DNA of 25,611 nt from Actinomycetes bacterium. Lineage in GTDB: Bacteria; Actinomycetota; Acidimicrobiia; Acidimicrobiales; Microtrichaceae. Made by a program: the position numbers and the translations under genes. Within the stretch, counting starts at the first letter, position 1. The number at the start of each line of letters is the position of its first letter. Where the stretch lies: positions 1-25,611 of the forward strand of contig JAEYSR010000181.1 in the NCBI GenBank assembly GCA_023434535.1, in the 5' to 3' direction. Positions 8,835 through 17,072 of this stretch are shown here, piece after piece. Under the pieces are notes generated by a model. The model saw only the letters and a list, made by a program, of their open reading frames with translations. It was not told the DNA's origin and ran no database searches.

Positions 8835-8907
8835 GCCCGAGTAGCTCAGCTGGCAGAGCAGCTGTCTTGTAAACAGCAGGTCAGGAGTTCGATTCTCCTC
8901 TCGGGCT
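8835..8907 (+). tRNA. tRNA-Thr (anticodon UGU)
   Basis: The full cloverleaf folds by eye. The acceptor pairs GCCCGAG (8835-8841) with CTCGGGC (8900-8906), and the discriminator is T8907. The D stem pairs GCTC with GAGC. The anticodon stem pairs GCTGT with ACAGC around loop CTTGTAA, with TGT at 8868-8870. The T stem pairs AGGAG with CTCCT around TTCGATT. No CCA is encoded. The gene is the insertion target of the island to its right: the segment from the anticodon loop to the end of the T arm is duplicated at 20192-20225. The tRNA stays intact because the element supplies the 3' end. Confidence 0.97.
8866..8899 (+). repeat. attL: left copy of 34-bp direct repeat
   Basis: This copy runs from the anticodon loop through the T arm of tRNA-Thr and is identical to 20192-20225. 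It marks the crossover region of a tyrosine recombinase at a tRNA 3' half. The bases on either side (T8865, C8900) differ from the right copy, so 34 bp is the exact extent. Confidence 0.9.
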
Positions 8908-8987
8908 CTGTTCAGACCCGCCGAAACCCTTGGAATCAAAGAGTTCTCGGCACGTGGTCAGGTTGGTGTTCAGACCTGACCGTCACC

Positions 8988-9022
8988 GTGTCTCACGGAA
9001 TCTCACCGACGTCTCGCGAATC
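8988..9022. repeat. Left cluster of TCTCAC-type repeats (candidate integrase arm sites)
   Basis: TCTCAC occurs at 8991-8996 and 9001-9006, with a variant TCTCGC at 9012-9017 inside GTCTCGCGAATC. They are spaced 10-11 bp, one helical turn, between the tRNA and the integrase start. A matching cluster lies inside the right att site. The position fits arm-type binding sites for integrase or an excisionase; this is inference. Confidence 0.5.
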
Positions 9023-9045
9023 GGTGCGAGAACGGAGGCAACGGG

Positions 9046-10221
9046 ATGCAGGGCAGAAAGCGCAAGGGCCGCCGGCCGGGGACCTGGGAGCTGCGCGTCG
9101 ACGCGGGTGAGGACCCGTTGACGCGCAAGCGTCAACAAAAGTCGGTGACCTTCCACGGCACCTTCCGCCAGGCCGACATCGCGTTGGCCGAGCTGATCAC
9201 CAAGTCGGCTCGTGGGCAGGTGGCGGTCGGCCAGCGCACCGTCGCCCACGCGATCGAGGCGGGGCTGCGCCAGGCCGAGCTCGAAGGGCTCGAGCCGACG
9301 ACGTTGCGCAACTACCGGACCTCGGCCGAGTGCCACGTGCTGCCGGCGCTCGGCTCACGCCGGCTGTCGCACCTGACCGCCGAGCACCTGGACCGCTTCT
9401 ACGGTGCGCTGGTCGAGGCGGGCTACTCGCGCTCGACGGTGCGGGGCTGCCGCGTGCTCCTGTGCCGAGTGCTCGACCAGGCGAGGCGCTGGGGATGGGT
9501 CGCGGTCAACGTCGGACGCGACGCGCGTCCCCCTCGTCAGCACACGTCGAACCCGAAGCCGGTGCCGATCGACGTGGCCAGGGCGATGATCGACGAGGCG
9601 GCGAAGGTGAACCCCACGCTGGCCACGCTGATCGTGCTGGCGGCCGACACCGGCGCTCGGCGGGGTGAGCTGTGCGCGCTGCGCTGGCGGCACGTGGACG
9701 TCTAGGCGGGAACGTTGCGGATCGAGGCGGCGATCGGTGAGACGAACGTCGTCTACGAGAAGGACACAAAGACCCACCAGCACCGCACGGTCACGCTCCC
9801 GTCGTTCGCGCTTGACTGGCTGCTCGACCACCGGGACCGCCACGCGAAGGCGTGTGCGCTGTGCGGCATCGGGCTGAGCAATGGCGCCTACGTGCTGGCG
9901 CCCGAACCCGGTGGGCTGAAGCCGCTGCACCCGTCGAGCGCGACGCGGGCGTTCAGCCGACTGCGCGACCGGATGGAGCTACCGACCTGGATCCACCTGC
10001 ACGGCCTGCGTCACCTCCAAGTGACGCAACTGCTCGATGCTGGAGTCCCGCTACGCAGCGTCTCAGGTCGAGTCGGCCACCGCAATCCGTCGACCACGAC
10101 GAACATCTACGCCCACTGGATCCAGGAGTCAGCGCGGAGTCGGCGAGCGTGGTCGAGAGTCGCATATGGCGGTAGTCGATGGTTCCCTGTGGGCGAATGC
10201 CACGAATTCGGTCGCGCGTAG
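9046..10221 (+). pseudogene. Tyrosine recombinase (integrase) interrupted by an in-frame TAG
   Basis: It would encode 391 residues. GGAGG lies seven bases before the ATG. Residues 1-60 are a basic AP2-like arm-binding segment, ~63-160 the core-binding SAM-like domain, and ~175 on the catalytic domain. Catalytic residues are R205 (TGARRGEL), K242 (KTHQHRTV), H319 and R322 (HLHGLRH), H345 (GHRNPSTT) and Y355 (NIYAHWI). Codon 220 (9703-9705) is TAG, between R205 and the rest, with no frame change. Translation would end before most of the active site. A single substitution, perhaps GAG to TAG, or a sequencing error would explain it. Amber suppression or assembly of two fragments cannot be excluded. 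It lies next to the tRNA target, as expected for the element's own integrase. Confidence 0.85.
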
Positions 10222-10246
10222 TTCAGCTTCGAAACGGCAGCTGAAC
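10221..10246. terminator. Hairpin between integrase and helicase genes
   Basis: An 8-bp perfect inverted repeat, GTTCAGCT (10221-10228) and AGCTGAAC (10239-10246), encloses a 10-base loop and starts at the last base of the integrase stop codon. It lies between convergent genes, so it may terminate transcription from either side. There is no strong T-tract. Confidence 0.4.
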
Positions 10247-10334
10247 ATGTCGGGAGGGATCGCAGCGGCTGGTCAGCCCCAGCGTGATGCGCGTGGTCGC
10301 ACCTCCGTCGCACCGACCCGCCAGGGAGTCGGTC

Positions 10335-13031
10335 TCAGACGACCGGCTCGAGCCCGCGACGGCTGGACAGCAGCGCGACGTCTCTCGGATTGCTGCTCCG
10401 GCGGAGGCTGCTCAGGACGGCATGCTGGGTCTCCGGCGTCCAGTAAATCTGCAGGTGCTCACGGGCCCGGGTGACAGCCGTGTAGAAGATGCTGTGGGTG
10501 ATGTCCTCCTCGTTGGCGTCAGTGATCACGATCTTCACTGAGTCGTACTCGAGGCCCTGCGCCTTGTGGATCGACACCGCGTAGGCCACCTGGAAAGGCA
10601 CGGTGGTGTGCACTGAGTCGTCGTCCTCGTCGCTGGTCTCGTAGTCGTACACCGAGAAGCGCACAGTCGAACCCCCGATCCATTCGAGCTCGGCGCCGTC
10701 GACGTCGAACTCGCTGAGTGAGCGATCGAGCTTGACGTCGAATCGGATCCGACCGCGTTCGTGCTCGATGCGGACGATCCGACCTTTGAGGTTGTTGAAG
10801 ATCACCGGCCGGAAGCGTTCGGTGTCGTTGAAGAGGATTGGATCGCCCACTTTGTAGGTGGCTTCACGCCATGCGGTCGCCTCTCCGGGGTTGCTGCTCT
10901 GAAGGAACCGATTGACATTGTTGATGCCGTAGAGACCGTCGTAGTTCAAGCAGAGGATGATCTCGTCGTCGCGTTGGGCCTCGAACAGCGACCTGTCGAG
11001 AACGCTGGAGTAGCCATTGCGTGCGATGACCTCTGCGAGGTCATCCTCCAGCGCTCTGACCCTGTTCCAGAATCCGAGGAGGGACTGGTTCGAGGTCCTG
11101 AACGGCGTGGTCAGCTCGAACACCGAGGTCCTCGGTATGAAGGAGCGTGCGATTCCGAACCAGTTCCCGAATTGGATCGACTCGATCTGGTAGACGTCAC
11201 CAACGAGCACGAGCAGCTTGAAGGACGTGCGCTCCAGCACCTTGATCAAGTCGGCGTTGCTCACGGTGCTGCACTCGTCGATGACAAGCAGGTCGTACTC
11301 GGCGCCGGCAGCGCCGCGGCGTGTCTGGCTAGCGATCGTCCGGAACTCGGTGTTCTGCGCTGTGACCTTGCGCCGGAGGTTGTCGACCGCTGGGTGGGTG
11401 TGGGCGAGGAAGAGCTTGGACCTGTCGTTGAAGCACTTGGCGATGTGATCGACCATCGTGGACTTGCCAGTGCCGGCGGCTCCGTAGATCAGCGCTACAC
11501 GCGATTGGCTGAACAGCAGCTTGAGCGCATTCTGTTTGACTGGGTCGTCGATGCCACGAGGTGTCTCATCCAGCCAGCGCTCGACGGCTTGGGTGTACCC
11601 CGCAATGCCGGACGACGCGTGCTGCTGGAGCTTCTCGACGATGGCGACGGTGTCGTTCTCGTACCCACGAGTGAAGACGTGGCCCTTGTCCACCACGAGC
11701 TGCCGGTCCGTGTGCCGGTAGTAGAGCTTGTTGTTGTACGTGGCGACCAAGGGTCCGACGTCCCCGAACTCCGCCAACTCATCGGTCGGGGTGTAGAGCA
11801 TTCCGAGCCGCTCTACGTTGTTCTTCACCCGTCGGGCAAGCAGCTCGTGAGCCCGGCCGGCCACGTCGAGGCTTTCGACGAGGTCCCAGTACCGCGGGTT
11901 GTGGCCTACGAGCGACGTGCAGAAGGGCATCGTGTCGAATGGGATGCAGCCGTACTGGAGCTTCAAGTCGGAAAGCCGGGCACAGCCCTCCCAGTTGTAC
12001 TGCGGCTTCAGGAGCCGGTTGTTCATCCGCAGCATGAGGTAGCGAATGACGTTGTGGCCCGGAGCGCTGGCACGCATCAAGCGCCTGGCCTCGTCGAGTA
12101 CTGGGAAGATCTGCGGCGTACCGACGCCGGTGACTCCGGTGGCCCTGATCGCGTCGTATTGGTCGTCGGGCAGGTCGATCACATCGAGCAGGTTGCTGCG
12201 ACCCGAGGTCAGCACTCGGTTCAGGTAGCGGTACTCCGAGCCGTTGCTCCGAACCTTGGTTGAGAGACCGAGAAGCCGTGCGAAGTTGTCGAACTCACAC
12301 GGTCGGATCGAAACCTCCCAGTCGCGGATGATCGTGATGGGCATGGTTTGGTCAAGGACGTCGATCGAGTCGCCCTGCAACGTCAGCATCACTGCGTACC
12401 TGTCGGTGATGTCGATGTCGGTGAAGGCGATGATGCGGTCGAACTTGCTCACCTTGTTGATGGCTCGGTGGAAGGTGACCTCGTAGTAGATCCCGCCACC
12501 AACGAAGAACGGCCGCGTCTTGTGGACGTAGTAGCGGGCTCGCCCGTCGTCGCCGAGTGGTGTCGAACGAACCGAATCGATCCTCGCTGCGATCTTCCCT
12601 TGATACTCACGCAGGGAGGGATCTAGATCGATTGGGAACGACTCGAGATTCGCCAGCACGGTAAGGCCGCAGCTGTCACGTACCAGACTACGGATGCGAT
12701 GGAGGTACTCGAAGTACTTGATCATGAGCCGCTCGGAGGTGTCCCCGTCCAGGGTGTAGTGCGAGGCACTTACGCGGATGAGGCTGTGGAATCTTCCGAG
12801 GAAGTTGAACTGTGCCTGCGACCTGGCGAACGCGAGTCCAGCCTCAATCGCTGCGTAGTTGAAAACAGCATCCGACTGACCGGTATGCAGAAGGACGGCA
12901 ACTCCCTCTACCAAGTTTCGGAGCTGAGCAAGGACGTTCTGAGAAAGCAGAGCTCGCTGATCACTGAGAGAGTCGATGTTTCCGCAGATCACCTCGTCTG
13001 CGCTGCGAATCTGTTCAGTCACCGTCGCCAT
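10335..13031 (-). CDS. SF1 (RecD/Pif1-like) helicase with large unassigned N-terminal region
   Basis: The protein has 898 residues. The start is the ATG ending at 13031, preceded by AGGGGAG. The open frame reaches 13229, but that extension is low-complexity and has no ribosome site. The C-terminal half is a superfamily 1 motor: Walker A GAAGTGKS (517-524), Walker B VIDECS (583-588, D585 and E586), motif III VGDVYQIES (610-618), AYAVSIHKAQGLEYD (816-830) and TAVTRARE (851-858). The VSIHKAQG block with TAVTRA is typical of RecD2/TraA/Pif1-type helicases. Residues 1-500 are a mixed helix/strand region without a motif I can name; recognisable stretches are FHSLIRVSASHYTLD (81-95) and FFVGGGIYYEVTFHR (175-189). 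The size and location inside a defence island suggest an anti-phage helicase, but this is inference. Base composition is lower in GC than the host genes. Confidence 0.85.
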   Translation of the reverse strand: MATVTEQIRSADEVICGNIDSLSDQRALLSQNVLAQLRNLVEGVAVLLHTGQSDAVFNYAAIEAGLAFARSQAQFNFLGRFHSLIRVSASHYTLDGDTSERLMIKYFEYLHRIRSLVRDSCGLTVLANLESFPIDLDPSLREYQGKIAARIDSVRSTPLGDDGRARYYVHKTRPFFVGGGIYYEVTFHRAINKVSKFDRIIAFTDIDITDRYAVMLTLQGDSIDVLDQTMPITIIRDWEVSIRPCEFDNFARLLGLSTKVRSNGSEYRYLNRVLTSGRSNLLDVIDLPDDQYDAIRATGVTGVGTPQIFPVLDEARRLMRASAPGHNVIRYLMLRMNNRLLKPQYNWEGCARLSDLKLQYGCIPFDTMPFCTSLVGHNPRYWDLVESLDVAGRAHELLARRVKNNVERLGMLYTPTDELAEFGDVGPLVATYNNKLYYRHTDRQLVVDKGHVFTRGYENDTVAIVEKLQQHASSGIAGYTQAVERWLDETPRGIDDPVKQNALKLLFSQSRVALIYGAAGTGKSTMVDHIAKCFNDRSKLFLAHTHPAVDNLRRKVTAQNTEFRTIASQTRRGAAGAEYDLLVIDECSTVSNADLIKVLERTSFKLLVLVGDVYQIESIQFGNWFGIARSFIPRTSVFELTTPFRTSNQSLLGFWNRVRALEDDLAEVIARNGYSSVLDRSLFEAQRDDEIILCLNYDGLYGINNVNRFLQSSNPGEATAWREATYKVGDPILFNDTERFRPVIFNNLKGRIVRIEHERGRIRFDVKLDRSLSEFDVDGAELEWIGGSTVRFSVYDYETSDEDDDSVHTTVPFQVAYAVSIHKAQGLEYDSVKIVITDANEEDITHSIFYTAVTRAREHLQIYWTPETQHAVLSSLRRSSNPRDVALLSSRRGLEPVV

Positions 13032-13388
13032 GAGACTCGGCTCCCCTTGGCAACAGACGGAACTCGCAGCAGCACACGCTCGTGTGGCGACAAGGTTGAC
13101 GAATGGCCTCTCCAAGCTGGCCGACTGCCCTTGCCGTCCCAGCTGGAAGCGATACAACGGCCGGCCGCCGGTGGCGGTTCTCCAGTGGGCGATCGCTGAT
13201 CCGAGAACTCCGGCGACATCGACCGCCACCAGTCCTTGAGCAACTCGAAGCTGCCCCGCTGAACTTCGAAGTAGCCCACTGCGCCGCCCTTCCCTGCCGC
13301 GTCAACCGAGCTGATGGTAGGGCGAACGCTCGGCAAGCGGGCTCGTTGGCGCCGTCTCCCCTTAGGGGCACAGCGCAGATGCGCTGCT
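13032..13388. other. Non-coding stretch upstream of the helicase gene
   Basis: No convincing gene on either strand. The helicase frame stays open to 13229, so an N-terminal extension is formally possible. Most likely this is the helicase promoter region plus decayed relaxase-side DNA. No clear -10/-35 pair or hairpin was found. Confidence 0.4.
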
Positions 13389-13838
13389 CTACAGACTTGC
13401 TCCGACATCGGGTTCGGCGTGGTGGTCGATGCCGAGCTTCTGGGCACGACTCTGGCCGAGGGCGCTGGTGAGCAGGTCGAGCGGTTCCCTCTCGTTGCGG
13501 AGGTGTTTGGGGATGTGGGCTTCGGGATCAGGAACGGTGGAGACGGCGTAGATCCGGTTCGACTCGCGGCCGCGTGAGAGTCCGACGTGGCCGGACTCTC
13601 GGTAGAGCTCATCGCTGCCGAGCAGCAGGGCGTGATCGCACGTAACGCCTTGGGCTTTGTGGACGGTGACGGCGTACCCGTGACGGACATGCCCGTCATC
13701 GAGGTACTCGGTCGGTAGCCGCCGGGTTCCGTCGGGGGTGCGAAGAGAACGACCCGCCAACAGCACGCAAGGTCCAATCGCCGAGATCGCTGGGACGGTG
13801 CTCAAGGCAAGCGTGCGACGTCGGTGCAGAATGATCAT
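13389..13838 (-). pseudogene. C-terminal remnant of MobF/TraA-type relaxase-helicase
   Basis: About 105 residues at the C-terminal side look real: LPTEYLDDGHVRHGYAVTVH, then KAQGVTCDHALLLGSDELYR, then ESGHVGLSRGRESNRIYAV. This is the last helicase block (motifs V and VI: TVHKAQG, GLSRGR) and tail of TrwC/TraA-family conjugative relaxases. Those proteins normally exceed 900 residues, and the N-terminal relaxase and the ATPase motif I are absent. The first ~40 residues of the open frame do not resemble the family, and there is no upstream ribosome site, so the piece is probably untranslated. It shows that the island descends from, or absorbed part of, a conjugative or mobilizable element. It lies on the same strand as the SF1 helicase but is unrelated to it in the N-terminal region. 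Confidence 0.7.
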
Positions 13839-14041
13839 CAGCGGCTTCGGTTGCGGTAGCTCCGCCCGTCCGGAGTCTTCGATCGCAACGACGCTCGACC
13901 GGCGCCGAGGCCTGTGTTTGGTCGTGGGCTCCCTCGCGACTCTACGGCTCCACGTCTAGCGTCAACTGGCGCACGTGGCTCAGACGCAGCGACTAGAGAC
14001 GTCGGCGGTTGCTACCGAACCGGCAGTGCAGGAGGGGAAGC

Positions 14042-15184
14042 ATGAGCGACGAACAACACGAGAATCGTGTCCGAACGCAGTCCGTGGCCAGGCGGGTTGC
14101 GCGCACGGACGACATCGAGCTCGCGGCGACTCCCACCACTCGAACCACATTTCGGCCCACGATCACCGAACACGGCGTCCGGGGCGAAGTAGTGCGACAG
14201 AAGCAGAGCGCCGACGGGGAGTGGAGCGAGGCGAACAGCGTTGACTTCCGGTCGGCCCCGGCGGGGTTCACGGTGCGAATAGATGTGCCCACCGACGGAG
14301 TCAGCGCCCTATACGAGGCACTTGGCGATCTCTACGAGGTGCAGCGCCTCGGCGTGCGGCGAGGACGCCATGACTTCATCGTCGGACCTGCCGAGGAGAT
14401 GATTCGAGTCACCGACCACGACGTGGCGGAGAAGATCAGAGCGATGATCGACCGCGGGCACTCGGCCCAGATGTGGGAGGAACTCGCTAGTGCGGATCCA
14501 GACCTTGCGGACCGCCTCGCAGCGGCTCGCCTCCAGGTCGCGCGCCGAGAGGCGATCTTGAGCTACGCGGCCGCTCTGGACGAGCATGGCTCCGACGAGG
14601 CTTTCTGGCAGCAGCTGTTCGAGGAGCACCCCTGGATGCTCCAGTGCGCTTCAGCAGCGACCGTCTACGTCATCTCCGGCGATACGTACATCGGGGGCAA
14701 GCTCCCGTACGGTCGAAGCGGCAAGGGTGGTGTAGCGACGGATTTCGTCACGGCCGACGAAAGCACCAAGAGCTTCGGCGTCGTCGAAATCAAGACGCCC
14801 AATGCTGAGCTTGTGGGGAGCATCTACCGCGGCGACGCGGCAGAGGACGTCGACTTCGACAACGTCGTGTACAGCATGCACTCCGAGCTAAGCGGCGCCG
14901 TCGTCCAGACGAGAAATCAGATTGCCGTAGCCATCGAGGGCTTCCGTGAAACCCTCGAACGACATCACCACGGTCGGGAGATCAACAGGCTCCACCCCAA
15001 AGGGATTCTGGTCACCGGCGTCTTGCGCTCGCTGAGCCCCCGCCAACAGATCTCGTTCAATCAATTTCGTCACGGCATGCACAGCCTGACCATCATCACC
15101 TTCGATGAGCTCCTTCGTCGGCTCGCGATCTCATACGAGGTCGACTTGCCAGATCAGGTTGACGAGGCCGACCTCGCGACATAA
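14042..15184 (+). CDS. sduA: Shedu anti-phage nuclease SduA (DUF4263)
   Basis: The protein has 380 residues. The ATG at 14042 follows AGGAGGGG by a few bases, so the open frame from 14009 is not used. Shedu is a single-gene phage-defence nuclease; SduA proteins have a variable N-terminal sensing region and a C-terminal PD-(D/E)XK domain (DUF4263). Here the C-terminal domain starts about residue 185 with FWQQLFEEHPWML. The active site is D234 (ATDFVT) with E249 and K251 (GVVEIKTPN), followed by AVVQTRNQI with the conserved Gln 289. The strand block PKGILVTGVLRSL leads to FDELLRRL at the end. Residues 1-180 have an N-terminal strand-rich part (ITEHGVRGEVVRQ) and a helical linker, and presumably determine sensing. 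It is transcribed alone, away from the relaxase remnant and towards the Vsr gene. Confidence 0.85.
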   Translation: MSDEQHENRVRTQSVARRVARTDDIELAATPTTRTTFRPTITEHGVRGEVVRQKQSADGEWSEANSVDFRSAPAGFTVRIDVPTDGVSALYEALGDLYEVQRLGVRRGRHDFIVGPAEEMIRVTDHDVAEKIRAMIDRGHSAQMWEELASADPDLADRLAAARLQVARREAILSYAAALDEHGSDEAFWQQLFEEHPWMLQCASAATVYVISGDTYIGGKLPYGRSGKGGVATDFVTADESTKSFGVVEIKTPNAELVGSIYRGDAAEDVDFDNVVYSMHSELSGAVVQTRNQIAVAIEGFRETLERHHHGREINRLHPKGILVTGVLRSLSPRQQISFNQFRHGMHSLTIITFDELLRRLAISYEVDLPDQVDEADLAT

Positions 15185-15311
15185 TTGGGCGACAACGGAG
15201 GATCAGAAGCCAGGTCCCGGCCCGGCGCACGGCCCGTTGGTCAGCCACCCCGCCGCCGGTCGAGCGGTTCGGTCGTCTGATCTAGCGGAACACTGACCCA
15301 CCGCGACGCGG

Positions 15312-15881
15312 TCACCCAGCAACGCCCCCGCCTCTGCGGTGTCGTGCGCCTGGACCTCGGCGACCCTCCCGAACGACGACCTCGATCTCAGGAGCTATTC
15401 GTGCCGGGTCTTCGTGCTCCCAGAACCGCAACACCGTCCAGCCGTCGTCCTCGAGCGCCGCGTCTGCCTCCCGATCCCTTTCGACGTTCCTGCGCAGCTT
15501 CGGGATCCAGTAGCCCGGGTTCGACTTCGGCACGACCTGGTGCTCCGGGCAGCCGTGCCAGAAGCACCCGTCGACGAACACGGCGACGCGAGCCCGGGTG
15601 AAGACGACGTCGGGCCGAATCGGCCGGCGGCCCTCGATGCGGATCGGGTGGTCCTTGCGGAACCGCAGCCCGCTGCGGTGCAGCTCGGAGCGCAGAGCGA
15701 CCTCTGGCTTGGTGTCGGTGCGCCGGTTGCCCTTGCCGACCTTCGTAGCCGCTGCATCTCGCGGCTCCGGGTAAGGGACGCGGAGTCCGCCACCGAGCGC
15801 GACCGTGCGCTGCATTCCCTCGCCATGCTCGGCCGCACCGGCCAGCTCGACTGTCACAGCCTCACGGTCTACTCGAGTCAT
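15312..15881 (-). CDS. vsr: Vsr very-short-patch-repair endonuclease
   Basis: Up to 189 residues. Vsr nicks T:G mismatches that arise when 5-methylcytosine deaminates, so it normally accompanies a C5-methyltransferase. Family blocks are NRRTDTKPEVALRSELH (52-68), GLRFRKDHPI, RPDVVF with catalytic D91, VDGCFWHGCPEH (103-114; C106, H109, C111 and H114 match the zinc and active-site region), and a YWIPKLRRNVERD block followed by GWTVLRFWEHE. The start is uncertain. The ATG ending at 15881 shares bases with an upstream ATG of the methyltransferase on the other strand. An internal ATG ending at 15815 has GAGGGA too close to it. The family-conserved part (VPYPEPRD) begins after both. The C-terminal tail is Arg/Gly-rich. 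Confidence 0.9.
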   Translation of the reverse strand: MTRVDREAVTVELAGAAEHGEGMQRTVALGGGLRVPYPEPRDAAATKVGKGNRRTDTKPEVALRSELHRSGLRFRKDHPIRIEGRRPIRPDVVFTRARVAVFVDGCFWHGCPEHQVVPKSNPGYWIPKLRRNVERDREADAALEDDGWTVLRFWEHEDPARIAPEIEVVVREGRRGPGARHRRGGGVAG

Positions 15882-15972
15882 GCAACACGCCCGCTCCGAC
15901 CTCTACCGGACCGACACGCAGCTCCGGCTACCCATTCGCACGCCGGTCGCCGAACCCGAGCAGAATGATCCG

Positions 15973-17058
15973 GTGAGCGGATCCGTCATCTCCCTGTTCT
16001 CGGGCGCCGGAGGTCTCGACCTCGGTGTCGAGCAGGCAGGTTTTCGCACCGTCGCAGCGGTCGAGTGGGACGAGGACGCGGCCGACTCGATGGAGAAGAA
16101 CCGCAACGAGTACTTCTCCGAGCTGCGCGAGGTCGTCCGAGGCAACCTCTACCCGCTCGCCACCGGCGCCGGCGAAGGAATCACCACCCGCGACATCCTC
16201 AAGGCCGGCGGCCTCAGCACCCGCAACCGACCCGAGCTGCTGATCGGCGGACCGCCCTGCGTCGCCTTCTCCAAGTCGGGGTTCTGGCTCGACTGGAAGC
16301 GCGACGGCATCGACCCCGCCGCGAGCCTCCTGCAGGCGTACACCCGAGTGCTCGCCGAGGCGAAGCCTCGCTACTTCATCCTCGAGAACGTCTACGCGCT
16401 CACGTTCAACAACAAGGCGAGCAGGCCCGCTTTCGAGCGGCTCCTCAAGGAGATCGACGAGGCCGGCTACAAGTTCACCTGGCAGGTCCTCAACGCAGCG
16501 GACTACGGAGTACCCCAAGCACGGCCGCGGCTGTTCATCGTCGGATGCCGCAAGCGCGACACGCTGCCGGAGCTTCCAGAGCCGACCCACCACGGCCAGT
16601 GGGAGCGTCGCGAGACCAAGGGCGGACCGCTCCCCCACGTCACCACCGGCCAGGTCCTCGCCGACCTGGTGACCGAGCCCGAACGCGAGGAGGTCGTCCG
16701 CGGCCAGTGGGGTCACCTGCTGCCGGAGATCCCGCCCGGCGAGAACTACCTGCACTACACCGCCGAGCGCGGCCACCCCGACCCGATCTTCGAGTGGCGG
16801 TCGCGGTACTGGTCGTTCCTGCTGAAGCTCGACCCCGACCGGCCGTCGCCGACGATCCAGGCTCAGCCAGGCCCGAACGTCGGACCGTTCCATTGGGAGA
16901 ACCGCCGACTCCGCGTGCCGGAGCTCAAGCGGCTGTTCACCTTCCCGGACGACTACGAGTTCGTCGGGAAGCGGATCTCCGTGCAAGCGCAGCTCGGCAA
17001 CTGCGTGCCGCCGCTACTGGCCCGGCAGGTGGCGGAGCAGATCGCCGCGCTGAGCTGA
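15973..17058 (+). CDS. C5-cytosine DNA methyltransferase
   Basis: 361 residues from the GTG at 15973. It transfers methyl from SAM to C5 of cytosine, protecting host DNA from the partner nuclease. Motifs: I VISLFSGAGGLDLG (5-18), II VAAVEWDEDA (27-36), IV LIGGPPCVAFS (90-100, nucleophile C96), VI FILENV (135-140, E138), VIII QARPRLFIVGCR (182-193), IX RPSPTIQAQ (290-298) and X LGNCVPPLLARQ (341-352). The target-recognition region (about 194-288) does not reveal the recognition site. The start just before motif I fits the family; CAGAAT at 15961-15966 may be a -10 for a leaderless GTG. An in-frame ATG at 15880 would add 31 residues. The restriction-enzyme gene follows after 14 bp. Confidence 0.92.
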   Translation: MSGSVISLFSGAGGLDLGVEQAGFRTVAAVEWDEDAADSMEKNRNEYFSELREVVRGNLYPLATGAGEGITTRDILKAGGLSTRNRPELLIGGPPCVAFSKSGFWLDWKRDGIDPAASLLQAYTRVLAEAKPRYFILENVYALTFNNKASRPAFERLLKEIDEAGYKFTWQVLNAADYGVPQARPRLFIVGCRKRDTLPELPEPTHHGQWERRETKGGPLPHVTTGQVLADLVTEPEREEVVRGQWGHLLPEIPPGENYLHYTAERGHPDPIFEWRSRYWSFLLKLDPDRPSPTIQAQPGPNVGPFHWENRRLRVPELKRLFTFPDDYEFVGKRISVQAQLGNCVPPLLARQVAEQIAALS

Positions 17059-17072
17059 CGGAACCCACCGCG

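Noticed and set aside
10761..12263. 500-residue plus-strand open frame inside the helicase gene
   Set aside because: It is antisense to the SF1 helicase body with its motifs, has no family features, and is a GC-driven shadow.
12885..12920. Possible HEPN RNase motif in the helicase N-terminus (QLRNLVEGVAVLLH, residues 36-49)
   Set aside because: The RN dipeptide and helix look HEPN-like, but the His needed in R-x4-6-H is absent at that spacing (R38-x10-H49), so no RNase call is justified.
16065..17072. Upstream extension of the restriction-enzyme frame by about 336 residues
   Set aside because: It overlaps the methyltransferase in another frame and is Arg/Pro-rich. The protein-like text begins at the ATG at 17073.
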